From NCBI GenBank assembly GCA_937995515.1, contig CALKJZ010000016.1:1-64000 (forward strand): a stretch of DNA of 64,000 nucleotides. Reading direction: 5' to 3'. This document shows, piece after piece, positions 1-8,766 of the stretch (its first letter is position 1; every line of letters starts with the position of its first letter). Under the pieces are notes generated by a model that saw only the letters and a list, made by a program, of their open reading frames with translations, had not been told where the DNA came from and made no database searches. Both the position numbers and the translations under genes were made by a program. This stretch comes from an uncultured Sphingomonadaceae bacterium (GTDB lineage: Bacteria; Pseudomonadota; Alphaproteobacteria; Sphingomonadales; Sphingomonadaceae).

Positions 1-483
<483 letters not shown>

Positions 484-493
484 CGGCAGCGTT

Positions 494-1132
494 TCAGGCA
501 CGGTTCGCCGCTTCGAGGAAGGCTGCGATCATTTCAAGCGATTTCACGCCCGGCGCGACCTCCACCCCCGACGAGACATCGACCATCGTGGCGCCCGTGC
601 CACGCACGGCAGAGGCGACCGTCTCGGCCCGGAGGCCGCCGGAGAGCACCCAGCCGGGCGGAAGCGCCGCGCCGGCGAGGATGGCGGGATCGAAGGCGAG
701 GCCGTTGCCGCCGGGAAGCGGTGCGCCGGCCGGCGCCCGCGCATCGAGCAGCAGCCGGTCTGCCACGCCGCCATAGGCCGCAACCGCCGCCTCGACATCT
801 GCGGCGGTTGCAACACCTGCGCCCTTCCAGACGGCAAGGCCGGTCATTGCTCTGACGGTTGCCACCCGTTCGGGGCTCTCGCGCCCGTGGAGCTGGAGCG
901 CGCCGACGCCTGTGGCCGCCGCCGCTGCAACGAGGGCATCGTCGGGATCGACGAGGACGGCCACGGTCAAAAGCTCTGCCGGCGCACCGGCCACGAGCCG
1001 GGCGACCCCGGCTGGCTCGAGGTGGCGCGGGGAGGGCGGGAAGATGACGAAGCCAACCGCAGCCGCGCGCCCCATCGCGGCAGCCGAGACGGCCTCGGGG
1101 CTGGTCAGCCCGCAGATCTTGGCGGCCGCCAT
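494..1132 (-). CDS. trpF: Phosphoribosylanthranilate isomerase
   Basis: Catalyses the Amadori rearrangement of phosphoribosylanthranilate in tryptophan synthesis; cytoplasmic (beta/alpha)8 barrel. The 212 residues match the family's usual length of about 205-215. KICGLT with the catalytic Cys lies at residues 5-10, LQLHGRE in the middle, a [15 protein letters not shown] loop near 130-145, and a C-terminal VDVSSGVE phosphate-binding segment. The ATG at 1132 shares one base with the pyrF stop (TGATG), which suggests coupled translation. trpB follows after 10 bases. Confidence 0.96.
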   Translation of the reverse strand: MAAAKICGLTSPEAVSAAAMGRAAAVGFVIFPPSPRHLEPAGVARLVAGAPAELLTVAVLVDPDDALVAAAAATGVGALQLHGRESPERVATVRAMTGLAVWKGAGVATAADVEAAVAAYGGVADRLLLDARAPAGAPLPGGNGLAFDPAILAGAALPPGWVLSGGLRAETVASAVRGTGATMVDVSSGVEVAPGVKSLEMIAAFLEAANRA

Positions 1133-1875
1133 CAGCCGGCCTGCGGGCGTGCGGCTGCGATTTCGGCCGCGATCGCGCGGGCGGCTGCGCTCGGGTCGGG
1201 CGCTGCCGTGATGGGCCGGCCGACCACAAGGAGGCCCGCACCGGCCGCCAGCGCCTCGGCCGGGCCCGTCACCCGCTTCTGGTCTCGGGCCGGTGCGCCC
1301 CGCGGGCGGATGCCGGGCACCACGAACAGGCCGTCGGGCCAGTCCGATGCGAGGGCTGCGACCTCGCCGGCCGAGCAGACCACGCCGTCGAGCCCGCAGG
1401 CGCGGGCCAGCCCCGCGAGGCGGCGGACCTGGGGCGCGGCGCCGCCGGACACGCCGGTTGCGGCGAGATCGGCATTATCGAGGCTGGTGAGCACGGTGAC
1501 GGCGACCAGCCGCGTGGCGGGCGGACACGCCGCGCGCGCCGCGGTGAGCATCGCCGGCCCGCCGGCGGCATGCACGTTGAGGACCGCGGGCGCAAGCGGC
1601 GCGAGCGCGCGGATGGCGCCGGCCACGGTGTTCGGAATGTCGTGCAGCTTCACGTCGAGGAACAGCGGCAGGCCGAGGCCCGCCACGGCAGCAACGCCCT
1701 GGGGCCCGCAGGCCATGACGAACTCGAGCCCGAGCTTGAGCGCGCCGGCATGGGGCGCAACCGCGCGGCCGAGCGCGAGCCCGGCATCCACCGAGGCGAC
1801 ATCGAGTGCGACGCACAGCGGGTTTGCAAGCGGCGGCTTTGCCGCGGTCGGGCGTGCGGGGGGCGGGTTTGCCAC
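1132..1875 (-). CDS. pyrF: Orotidine 5'-phosphate decarboxylase
   Basis: Last enzyme of UMP synthesis, decarboxylating OMP to UMP in the cytoplasm. The 247-residue protein shows the signature DVKLHDIPNT at 74-83 with the catalytic Lys76 and paired Asp residues, and a phosphate-binding PGIRP segment near the C-terminal third. The start chosen is GTG at 1875, 15 bases after the lapA-like stop. It gives about 15 extra residues before the usual LCVALDV opening. A pyrimidine gene here sits directly upstream of trpF with overlapping stop and start, so the two pathways are co-expressed. Confidence 0.95.
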   Translation of the reverse strand: MANPPPARPTAAKPPLANPLCVALDVASVDAGLALGRAVAPHAGALKLGLEFVMACGPQGVAAVAGLGLPLFLDVKLHDIPNTVAGAIRALAPLAPAVLNVHAAGGPAMLTAARAACPPATRLVAVTVLTSLDNADLAATGVSGGAAPQVRRLAGLARACGLDGVVCSAGEVAALASDWPDGLFVVPGIRPRGAPARDQKRVTGPAEALAAGAGLLVVGRPITAAPDPSAAARAIAAEIAAARPQAG

Positions 1876-1890
1876 GAGCTGCGCCGCGGC

Positions 1891-2295
1891 TCAGATGCCG
1901 GGCGGCGGCGCCGCCTGCGGGATGGCCTGCGGCGGCAGCGGCGCGCCGGGGCCGGCGGCGGCCGGCCGTGTGTCCGCCCCGGCGGCGGCCTTCGCCGGGG
2001 CGGCAGCTGGCGGGCGCAGGAGCTCGATCCGCGCCTGGGCGAGATCGGCTTCGGCCTTCTCAAGCTGGGCGGAGAGCTTGGCGACCTTGCGCTCGAGGAG
2101 CTTGCGGCGGGCAAGGCCGACGAGCGAGATGGGCACGGCAACGAGGGCAAGAAGGCCAGCGGCGAACACCGGCAGCATGATGTCGACCGAGGTGCCGCCA
2201 CCGAGGTTGAGCGAGATCGTCTGCCAGTTGAGCACGGCGAGCACGGTGAGCCCCACGGCAAGGAGGGCGACGAGGATGATGCGCAGGCTGGTCAT
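1891..2295 (-). CDS. LapA-domain (DUF1049-like) inner-membrane protein
   Basis: Predicted small membrane protein of 134 residues. Two hydrophobic segments (about 4-23 and 38-60) are followed by a basic patch (ARRKLLERK) and a coiled-coil-like helix (about 66-95), then a Pro/Ala-rich tail. This plan matches LapA/YciS-type proteins, which in E. coli help lipopolysaccharide assembly. That function is known for the family only and is not shown here. The ATG at 2295 overlaps the cinA-like stop by four bases (ATGA). In sphingomonads a LapA-type gene commonly precedes pyrF-trpF-trpB, which supports the call. Confidence 0.8.
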   Translation of the reverse strand: MTSLRIILVALLAVGLTVLAVLNWQTISLNLGGGTSVDIMLPVFAAGLLALVAVPISLVGLARRKLLERKVAKLSAQLEKAEADLAQARIELLRPPAAAPAKAAAGADTRPAAAGPGAPLPPQAIPQAAPPPGI

Positions 2296-3074
2296 ATCTC
2301 CCCTTCCACGGCGGTGATGTTCGCCTCGGCAAGCGCCGCGCGGAGGGCGTCGAGCGCAGCGGCAAGATCCTGAGGGTCGACCGCGCGGACCACGAAGTTG
2401 GCCCCGATCTCGACCCCGCGCTCGCGCTGGCGCCAGAATGGGTAGGAGCCGATCTGGACTGCGGAGAACTGCGCCTGCACGCGGCCGAGCAGGTCTGCCA
2501 CCGCGCTTTCGGGGCACCAGGCGCCGATGGTGGCCGAGATGACGGGCCGCCCGCCTTCCAGCTTGCCATCGAGCCCGGCGAGCATGCCGGCCATGATCTT
2601 CGGCACGCCGGCGAGGATGAACAGCCGGCCGAGCCGGATGCCGGGCGCGCCGGTCTCGGGATTGTCGATGAGCTCGGCGCCCTGGGGCACGCGCGCCATG
2701 CGCAGGCGCGCAGGCGTGAGGCGGTCGCCATAATGGGCACGCAGCCGGGCCTCGGCCTCGGGATGGACGACAACCGGAAGGCCGAGGGCCCCGGCGATGG
2801 CATCGACCGTGATGTCGTCGTGCGTGGGGCCGATGCCGCCGGTGGTGAACACATAGTCGTGCGCGGCGAGCGCGGCGACGACGGCGTTGCGGATCGGCTC
2901 CGCCTCGTCGGGCACGATCTCGGCGCGGCGCAGGCGGATGCCCTGCAGGTTGAGCCAGCGGGCAAGCGTTGCCAGATTGGCCTCCTGCGTACGGCCGGTA
3001 AGGATCTCGTCGCCAATCACCACGAGCGCGGCTGTCCAGATACGCGTGTCTGCCCGGTCTGCGTCGTCGGCCAT
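2292..3074 (-). CDS. CinA-like molybdopterin-binding domain protein
   Basis: 260-residue protein of the MoCF_biosynth/CinA N-terminal family. It shows VVIGDEILTGRTQ near residue 19 and TTGGIGPTHDDIT near 80, the nucleotide/molybdopterin-binding signatures. The C-terminal amidase (PncC) domain of full-length CinA is absent, so this is the stand-alone COG1058 form. The substrate cannot be told from sequence; family members include ADP-ribose or FAD pyrophosphatases. It starts the leftward run into lapA-pyrF-trpF-trpB and lies back to back with map across only 42 bases. Confidence 0.88.
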   Translation of the reverse strand: MADDADRADTRIWTAALVVIGDEILTGRTQEANLATLARWLNLQGIRLRRAEIVPDEAEPIRNAVVAALAAHDYVFTTGGIGPTHDDITVDAIAGALGLPVVVHPEAEARLRAHYGDRLTPARLRMARVPQGAELIDNPETGAPGIRLGRLFILAGVPKIMAGMLAGLDGKLEGGRPVISATIGAWCPESAVADLLGRVQAQFSAVQIGSYPFWRQRERGVEIGANFVVRAVDPQDLAAALDALRAALAEANITAVEGEI

Positions 3075-3116
3075 GGCATTGCCCTAGTCCGCCCGGGCGC
3101 CTAAATCCATGGGACA

Positions 3117-3920
3117 ATGACAGCCGCCGACCTTGACACGCGGATCGAGCTCCACGACGCCACGGGCTTTGCGGGCATGCGCGCGGCCGGGCGCTTGGCG
3201 GCCGAATGCCTCGACATGCTGGTGCCGCACGTGGTGCCCGGGGTTTCGACGCTGGCGCTCGACCAGCTGGCCTATGCGTTCATCCTGTCGCGCGGGGCGG
3301 TGCCTGCGACCATCTTCTATCGCGGCTACAGCCACAGCCTGTGCACCTCGGTAAACCATGTGGTCTGCCACGGGATCCCCTCGGAGAAGCCGCTGCGCGA
3401 GGGCGACATCTTGAACATTGACGTGACCGTGGTGCTCGACGGCTGGCACGGCGACACAAGCCGCATGTTCTTCGTGGGCGAGGTGCCGCTGAAGGCGCGG
3501 CGGCTGGTCGACGTGACCTGGGAGTGCCTGATGAAAGGGATTGCGCAGGCGCGGCCTGGCAACCGGCTGGGCGCAATCGGGCACGCGATCCAGACCCATG
3601 CCGAGCGCAACCGCATGTCGGTGGTGCGCGATTTCTGCGGCCACGGGCTGGGGCGGCGGTTTCACATGGCGCCCAATGTTGTGCACGTCGGCAAGCCGAA
3701 CGAGGGGCCGGAGCTGGTGCCGGGCATGTTCTTCACCATCGAGCCGATGATCAACCTCGGCCGCCCGGAGAGCAAGATCCTGCCCGACGGGTGGACGGCG
3801 GTGACGCGCGACCGCTCGCTGTCTGCCCAGTTCGAGCATTCGATCGGCATCACCGATGACGGCTGCGAGATCTTCACCACCTCGCCCGCCGGGCTCGACC
3901 GGCCGCCCTATGGCGGCTGA
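3117..3920 (+). CDS. map: Methionine aminopeptidase, type I
   Basis: Removes the initiator methionine from nascent proteins; cytoplasmic two-metal hydrolase. All five metal ligands are visible in the 267-residue protein: Asp102 (in NIDV), Asp113 (in HGDTS), His176 (in GHGLG), Glu209 (in IEPM) and Glu240 (in FEHS). No N-terminal extension or zinc finger is present, as in the bacterial type Ia form. The ATG at 3117 faces the cinA-like gene across 42 bases, so both promoters must fit there. The radC start lies inside the 3' end of map, in another frame. Confidence 0.96.
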   Translation: MTAADLDTRIELHDATGFAGMRAAGRLAAECLDMLVPHVVPGVSTLALDQLAYAFILSRGAVPATIFYRGYSHSLCTSVNHVVCHGIPSEKPLREGDILNIDVTVVLDGWHGDTSRMFFVGEVPLKARRLVDVTWECLMKGIAQARPGNRLGAIGHAIQTHAERNRMSVVRDFCGHGLGRRFHMAPNVVHVGKPNEGPELVPGMFFTIEPMINLGRPESKILPDGWTAVTRDRSLSAQFEHSIGITDDGCEIFTTSPAGLDRPPYGG

Positions 3921-4683
3921 GGCGATGGCGCGCTGCAGGGCCGGGCCGGCGCCCGGCTACGACGCGCAGAAGGCCGGCCACCGCGAGCGGCTGCGCCAGC
4001 GCTTTCGCGAGGGCGGGGCCGACGGGTTACTCGACTATGAGCTCCTCGAATATGTGCTTGCGCTGGCCATTCCGCGGCGCGACACCAAGCCGCTTGCCAA
4101 GACACTCCTTGCCGAGTTTGGCGACCTGTCCACCCTCCTTGCCGCGCGCCCGGAGGAGATGGCGCGGGTGCCGGGCCTCGGCGAGACGGCGGTGATGGCG
4201 CTGAAGTTCGTGCACGCCTGCGCAGTGCGCGCGCTGATGCGCAAGGCGGCCTCGCGGCCGGTCTTCCGCACCATGCGGGCGGTGGCCGACTATCTGGCCG
4301 CCCATCCCGGCGGGCAGGTGGCCGAGGAGGCGGTCGACTATCTGCACGGGCGGCTGGCGCACGAGCTGACCGAGGAGTTCCGCGTGCTGTTTCTCGACAA
4401 CCGCAACATGCTGATCCGCGACGAGCGGATGGGCGAGGGCACGACCAACCAGGCGCCCGTCTATCCGCGCGAGGTGGTCAAGCGGGCGCTGGAGCTGGAT
4501 GCGACGGCGCTCATCCTCGTGCACAACCACCCCTCGGGCGACCCGACGCCGAGCCGCGACGACGTGCAGATGACGCGCGCCATCGTGGAGGCGGCGCGGC
4601 CGCTTGGCATCGTCGTGCATGACCATGTGGTGGTCGGCCGCACGGGCCATGTGAGCCTGCGCGCCGAGGGGCTGATGCCCTAG
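3910..4683 (+). CDS. radC: RadC/JAB-domain DNA repair-like protein
   Basis: 257-residue RadC family protein. An N-terminal helix-hairpin-helix region (about 40-105, with VPGLGE) is followed by the JAB/MPN domain. The metal motif HNHPSGDPTPSRDD lies at 205-218, with an upstream Glu in the LFLDNRN region. The biochemical role of RadC remains uncertain in the family; a metalloprotease-like fold is known. The ATG at 3910 overlaps map by 11 bases; another ATG at 3925 is possible. The TAG stop lies in a CTAG shared with the stop of the convergent DUF482 gene. Confidence 0.92.
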   Translation: MAAEAMARCRAGPAPGYDAQKAGHRERLRQRFREGGADGLLDYELLEYVLALAIPRRDTKPLAKTLLAEFGDLSTLLAARPEEMARVPGLGETAVMALKFVHACAVRALMRKAASRPVFRTMRAVADYLAAHPGGQVAEEAVDYLHGRLAHELTEEFRVLFLDNRNMLIRDERMGEGTTNQAPVYPREVVKRALELDATALILVHNHPSGDPTPSRDDVQMTRAIVEAARPLGIVVHDHVVVGRTGHVSLRAEGLMP

Positions 4684-5837
4684 CCCGGCGCGGCGGCGCG
4701 GAAGGGCAGCAGGTCCTGAAAGTGGATCGCCTCGCGCAGCACGGCTGCGCGTTCGCTTTCGAGAAACCGCGCGACCGCCTGCCGGAAGCCCGGATCGGGC
4801 AGGAAGTGGGCCGAGCGGGTGATGACCGGGCGGTAGCCGCGCTGGGCCTTGTGCTGCCCCTGCGCGCCGGCTTCCACCCGCTTCAGCCCGAGATGGGCGG
4901 CAATATCGAGCGCCTGGTGGTAGCAGAGCTCGAAATGGAGGAAGGGAATATCCTCGATGCAGCCCCAGTTGCGCCCGTAGAGGCAGTCGGCGCCCAGGAA
5001 GTTGAGCGCGCCGGCGACGAAGCGGCCGGCCCGCCTTGCCATCACCAGCATCACGTCGCTGCCCATCCGCTCGCCCACCAGCGAGAAGAAGGCGCGGGTG
5101 AGATAGGGCTGGCCCCACTTGCGGCTGGAGGTGTCGAGGTAGAAGGCCCAGAAGGAGTCCCACACCGTCTCGGTAAGGTCGGAGCCGGTGAGCCACAGGA
5201 TCTCGTCCACCCCGGCGAGCGCCTGCTCGCGCTCGCGGCGCAGGGTCTTGCGGCGGCGGGAGGAGCAGGCGGCAAGCAGGCCTTCGAAACCGCCGGGCGG
5301 CACGTCGAGGAAGTGGAACTGGAGATCGTAGCGCTCGAGCCAGCCTGCGGCGGTGAAGCGGTCGCGGTCGCCCGGGGTGAGGAAGGTGGCGTGGGCGGAC
5401 GAGAGCCCGTGCTCGACCGTGAGGGTCATGGCGGCCCCGACGAGGGCTTCGGCGGTGCCCGGCGGCGATCCGGGCGCCACCAGCAGCCGCGGCGCGGTGG
5501 CCGGCGTGAACGGCGTTGCGTGCTGCAGCTTGGGATAGTAGCGGCCGCCGGCGCGCGCGAAGGCATCGGCCCAGGCGTGGTCGAACACATATTCGCCGCG
5601 GCTGTGGGCCTTCACATAGCCGGGGAGAATCCCGGCCGGCTGCCGGTTTGCGCCCTCGATGAGGATGTGCGCCGGCTGCCAGCCTGCGCGGGCGGTGGCC
5701 GAGCCGGAATCCTCGAGGCTGGTAAGGAAGGCGTGGCGTGCAAAGGGGCTGGCGGCACCGGCGCAGGAATCCCACGCCCCCTGGGGCACATCGGCCGCGC
5801 GCGCGAGCACGCGGGCGATGGTGCCGGGCGCGTTCAT
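4680..5837 (-). CDS. DUF482/GNAT family acyltransferase (FemAB-like)
   Basis: 385-residue protein resembling the peptidogalycan-biosynthesis (DUF482) GNAT group. Recognisable parts are an N-terminal SPFARHAFLTSLEDSG stretch, the central ARPKLQ-like YYPKLQHATPFTP, and the C-terminal GCIEDIPFLHFELCYHQAL and QGQHKAQRGYRPV segments. Acyl or aminoacyl transfer is inferred from the fold; the substrate is unknown. The ATG at 5837 was preferred because the conserved region begins shortly after it. It follows the RidA gene by 13 bases in the same leftward run. Its stop shares the palindromic CTAG with radC. Confidence 0.85.
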   Translation of the reverse strand: MNAPGTIARVLARAADVPQGAWDSCAGAASPFARHAFLTSLEDSGSATARAGWQPAHILIEGANRQPAGILPGYVKAHSRGEYVFDHAWADAFARAGGRYYPKLQHATPFTPATAPRLLVAPGSPPGTAEALVGAAMTLTVEHGLSSAHATFLTPGDRDRFTAAGWLERYDLQFHFLDVPPGGFEGLLAACSSRRRKTLRREREQALAGVDEILWLTGSDLTETVWDSFWAFYLDTSSRKWGQPYLTRAFFSLVGERMGSDVMLVMARRAGRFVAGALNFLGADCLYGRNWGCIEDIPFLHFELCYHQALDIAAHLGLKRVEAGAQGQHKAQRGYRPVITRSAHFLPDPGFRQAVARFLESERAAVLREAIHFQDLLPFRAAAPG

Positions 5838-5850
5838 CGCCGCCGGTGTT

Positions 5851-6306
5851 TCACCGAAGCGCCACCAGCGCGTCGATTTCCACCGCCACGCCAAGCGGCA
5901 GCATGGCCACGCCCACGGCCGAGCGTGCATGGCGGCCACGATCGCCGAACAGCGCGACGAGGAGATCGGAGGCGCCATTGGCCACCTGCGGCTGCATGGT
6001 GAAGCCGGGGGCGGAGGCTACGAACACGTTGAGCTTCATCCAGCGCTCGAGGCGGGCGAAGCCCGGGTCGGCAGCGCCGAGCTGGGCGACGAGCGCGAGC
6101 GCGCAGCGCCGGGCCGCAGCCGCGCCTTCCTCCACCGACAGCTCGTCGCCCAGCCGGCCGGTGATGGGCTGGCCGTGGGCATCGATCGAGACCTGGCCGG
6201 AGATGTGCAGCATCGCGCCATGCTTCACATAGGGCACATAGTTGGCAACGGGCGCGGTTGCCGCGGGCAGTGCGAGGCCCAGTTCCCTCAGCCGTTCTTC
6301 GATCAT
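5851..6306 (-). CDS. RidA/YjgF family enamine/imine deaminase
   Basis: 151-residue RidA superfamily protein. Members hydrolyse reactive enamines and imines made by PLP enzymes. It opens with MIEERLRELG, shows LHISGQVSID near residue 35, and ends with AMLPLGVAVEIDALV, the usual strand carrying the active-site region; a conserved Arg is present in GRHARSAVG. Length and layout match the Rid6/7-like subgroup with the QVANGASDLLV helix. The start lies one base after the HAD-hydrolase stop, so they are surely co-transcribed. Confidence 0.9.
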   Translation of the reverse strand: MIEERLRELGLALPAATAPVANYVPYVKHGAMLHISGQVSIDAHGQPITGRLGDELSVEEGAAAARRCALALVAQLGAADPGFARLERWMKLNVFVASAPGFTMQPQVANGASDLLVALFGDRGRHARSAVGVAMLPLGVAVEIDALVALR

Positions 6307-6307
6307 C

Positions 6308-6916
6308 TCAATCCCCTTCCATCCAGTTGCCGATCCACTCGGCCGCCTCGGCCCAGCTGTCGATTCGCGCATGCGCATCGGGCGCGGCCGGGATGAGCGG
6401 GCGGAGCAGCTCGTCTGCCACCATGTGCAGGCGCCCGACGTGGCCGGCGTGCCGGGCCACGCTCGCGTGGTGGGGCGGCAGATCGTCGACGAACACCGCG
6501 CGCCGGCCTTCGGCAAGCCCGCGCACCATCTGCCCCTTGGGGCCCTGGTTGGCGTGGACCGGAATGGGAAGGCCGTGGCCGCGCAGCACCTCGGCGCGGA
6601 TCCCGGCGAAGGCCTCGGGCACATTCGACAGGCAGACGATGTCCATCGTTTCGGCGAGGCGGCCCAGCATCTCGACGGCGCCTTCGGCTGGTGTCTGCAG
6701 ATGCTGGCCCTCGGCGAAGAAGCCGTCGATGAGGGCAGGAAAATCGGCCGGGTCGACCGGCCGGCCATCGGCAATGTGGCGCATGTTGCCAACAAGGGCG
6801 AAGCTGTCGAGGCGCAGCTCCACTCCGCGGTGCGCGGCGAGCCATTGCCGGAACGGGGCAGCGAACCGCAGGATCACCTCGTCGCAATCGAGGATGAGGA
6901 GCGGGCGGCGGCTCAT
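6308..6916 (-). CDS. HAD-superfamily hydrolase
   Basis: 202-residue predicted phosphatase. Motif I is LDCDEVIL with nucleophile Asp10 and acid Asp12; a CLSNVP motif II (Ser) and a VDDLPPH motif III/IV (acidic pair) follow. The cap is small and inserted after motif I. The substrate is unknown. The ATG at 6916 overlaps the stop of the upstream DUF3572 gene by four bases, and RidA follows after a single base. The neighbourhood suggests a housekeeping or metabolite-repair role, which is inference. Confidence 0.88.
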   Translation of the reverse strand: MSRRPLLILDCDEVILRFAAPFRQWLAAHRGVELRLDSFALVGNMRHIADGRPVDPADFPALIDGFFAEGQHLQTPAEGAVEMLGRLAETMDIVCLSNVPEAFAGIRAEVLRGHGLPIPVHANQGPKGQMVRGLAEGRRAVFVDDLPPHHASVARHAGHVGRLHMVADELLRPLIPAAPDAHARIDSWAEAAEWIGNWMEGD

Positions 6917-7137
6917 GGCGCAAGGCTTGCCGGCGGCACGCCGAGCCGGGCGGCAACCGCGAGGAGATCCGGTTCGTGGCCGGCGAGGAAGGTGGCAACG
7001 GCATCGGCAACATCGGGCGCGCCGGCGCGCGCGCGCAGGGTGGCCGCATCGAGGCCTGTCAGCGTAAGGAAGCGGTCGCGCAGGGCATCGTCGGCGAGAA
7101 TCGCGGTGAGCGCGCGCAGCGCCAGTACGGCATCCAT
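6913..7137 (-). CDS. DUF3572 family small protein
   Basis: 74-residue protein matching the DUF3572 pattern known from alphaproteobacteria: LALRALTAILADD, then FLTLTGLDAATLRARAG and a C-terminal FLAGHEPDLLAVAARLG helix. It is wholly helical in appearance, with no signal or membrane segment. Function is unknown for the family. It lies 11 bases after the metallopeptidase stop and overlaps the HAD gene by ATGA, so it is part of the leftward run that starts with ampG. Confidence 0.82.
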   Translation of the reverse strand: MDAVLALRALTAILADDALRDRFLTLTGLDAATLRARAGAPDVADAVATFLAGHEPDLLAVAARLGVPPASLAP

Positions 7138-7148
7138 GGCCCGCACGC

Positions 7149-7916
7149 CTAGCCGAGGGGTGCGGCCTCTGGAAGGCTGGCCCTGCCGCTTTCCGCCGGT
7201 GCGCGGCCCAGGGCGTGGAGGGCCGGCCCGTGGCCGCGCAGCCACTGCCGGGCCGGGGCGTGGGACTCGCCCAGCAGATCCTCGGCCAGGCGCCAGAAGG
7301 CCGGCCCGTGGTGCGGCTCGGCAAGATGCGCGACTTCGTGCGCCACCACCGTGCGACGCACGAAGCCGGGCGCGAGGATGAGCCGCCAGCTGTAGGCGAT
7401 GCGGCCTGCCGCCGAGCAGCTGCCCCAGCGGGTGCGCGGATCGCGCACGGCGACAGCAGCCACCGGCCGGCCGAGGCGGGCCGCAAGCGCGCGTGTCTCC
7501 GCCTCGAGCAGGCGCTGCGCCTCGTGCCGGAGCCAGGCTGCAACGCGCGCGTTCACCCGCCATTCCGGCCCGGGCACGTGCAGCACGGCGCCCTGGCGCA
7601 GCACGGCGCGGCCCGCGCCGGCTGCAACCGTCAGCCTCTCGTCGGCGACGCTCAGCGTGCTGCCCGGGCGGAAGGGCTGCGGCTCTGGAACGAGGCGCGC
7701 CAGCGTCGCCTCAAGCCAGCTGCCCTGGGCCTCGAGAAACGCAAGGCCCTCGCGGCTGCCGGCATGGCGCGGCAGGGTGAGGCGGATTTCGCCCGACTGC
7801 GCGCACACGCGCAGAAGCATGCGCCGCGCGCGCGGATGGCGCACGACCCTGAGCGGCACCCAGCGCCCGCCGAGGTGGAGGGCGCCCGGCAGCCGCACCA
7901 GCGAGGCCGGCCTCAC
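7149..7916 (-). CDS. YgjP-like (M48/DUF45) metallopeptidase
   Basis: 255-residue protein of the YgjP/DUF45 family. The zinc motif HEVAH is at 193-197, followed by the characteristic HHGPAFWRL, in which a downstream His is expected to complete metal binding. A WGSCS motif lies before it (TRWGSCSAAGRIAYSWRL). The start is GTG at 7916, overlapping the olsB stop (GTGA); the conserved region begins a few residues later. Protease activity has not been shown for most members. Confidence 0.88.
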   Translation of the reverse strand: MRPASLVRLPGALHLGGRWVPLRVVRHPRARRMLLRVCAQSGEIRLTLPRHAGSREGLAFLEAQGSWLEATLARLVPEPQPFRPGSTLSVADERLTVAAGAGRAVLRQGAVLHVPGPEWRVNARVAAWLRHEAQRLLEAETRALAARLGRPVAAVAVRDPRTRWGSCSAAGRIAYSWRLILAPGFVRRTVVAHEVAHLAEPHHGPAFWRLAEDLLGESHAPARQWLRGHGPALHALGRAPAESGRASLPEAAPLG

Positions 7917-8752
7917 GAGATGTCGTTGGCCGAGAACCGGTCGAGGTAGCGGCGGGTGATGCCGGCGACAGGCATGACCACGAACACGTCGACCGTGTTG
8001 AACTGCCGGTCCACGAAGGCACCGTCTCCGACCATGGCGCCCACCCGCAGATAGCCCTTGAGCAGCGGCGGCAGCGCGCGGGACGCCGCGCGCGGATCGT
8101 AGCGCCCGGCGGGGATGCGCTCCATTGGCACATGGTGGCCGGGAAGCGCGCGGGCGCGCAGCGGCGGCGGGGCCAGATGGTGGTGCCACAGCCACGAGAG
8201 CTCGGCGGCGTGGGCATCGGGGTTGGTGCCCGGAAGCGAGGCGCAGCCGAACATGTAGCCGATGTTGTGCGCCTCGAGATAGGCGGCGATGCCGCGCCAG
8301 AGGAGCGAGATCGTCGTGCTGTTGCGATATTCCGGCGAGACGCACGAGCGGCCGAGCTCGAGCAGCTGCCCGCCCTCGCGCGCGGTCTCGAGGAGGGGGG
8401 TGAGATCATATTCGCCCGCCGAGTAGAAGCCCTGGTGCTGTTCGGCGACGACCTGGCGCAGCAGGCGGTAGGTGCCGACCACATGCGGCGCGCCATCGAT
8501 CCCGTGATCGATGACGAGGAGATGGTCGCAGACACTGTCGTAGGGGTCGATGTCGCGCTGGCAGGCGATCATTTCGGGCGTCGGGACAGCGCCCATCTCG
8601 CCCATGAAGATGTGGTAGCGAAGCGCCTGGGCGGCGGCGATTTCCGCCTCCGATGCGGCAATGCGCACGTCGAGGCGGCCCTGGCGGTGGATGAAGGGCT
8701 GGCTGGCCAGCAGGTCGGGCGCGAGGGCGGTCGCGGCGACGGATCGGACCAT
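7913..8752 (-). CDS. olsB: L-ornithine N(alpha)-acyltransferase (lyso-ornithine lipid synthase)
   Basis: 279-residue GNAT-like enzyme of the OlsB family. It transfers a 3-hydroxyacyl chain from acyl carrier protein to ornithine, the first step in ornithine-lipid synthesis at the inner membrane. Visible signatures are LRYHIFMGEMGA near 45, the CDHLLVID segment, LELGRSCVSPEYR near 130 and a C-terminal FNTVDVFVVMPV. OlsA, the second acyltransferase, is not in the window, though it is often unlinked. The ATG start lies 14 bases after the AmpG-like stop. A hemolysin-related GNAT protein is the main alternative. Confidence 0.85.
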   Translation of the reverse strand: MVRSVAATALAPDLLASQPFIHRQGRLDVRIAASEAEIAAAQALRYHIFMGEMGAVPTPEMIACQRDIDPYDSVCDHLLVIDHGIDGAPHVVGTYRLLRQVVAEQHQGFYSAGEYDLTPLLETAREGGQLLELGRSCVSPEYRNSTTISLLWRGIAAYLEAHNIGYMFGCASLPGTNPDAHAAELSWLWHHHLAPPPLRARALPGHHVPMERIPAGRYDPRAASRALPPLLKGYLRVGAMVGDGAFVDRQFNTVDVFVVMPVAGITRRYLDRFSANDIS

Positions 8753-8766
8753 CTGTCACTCCTTGG

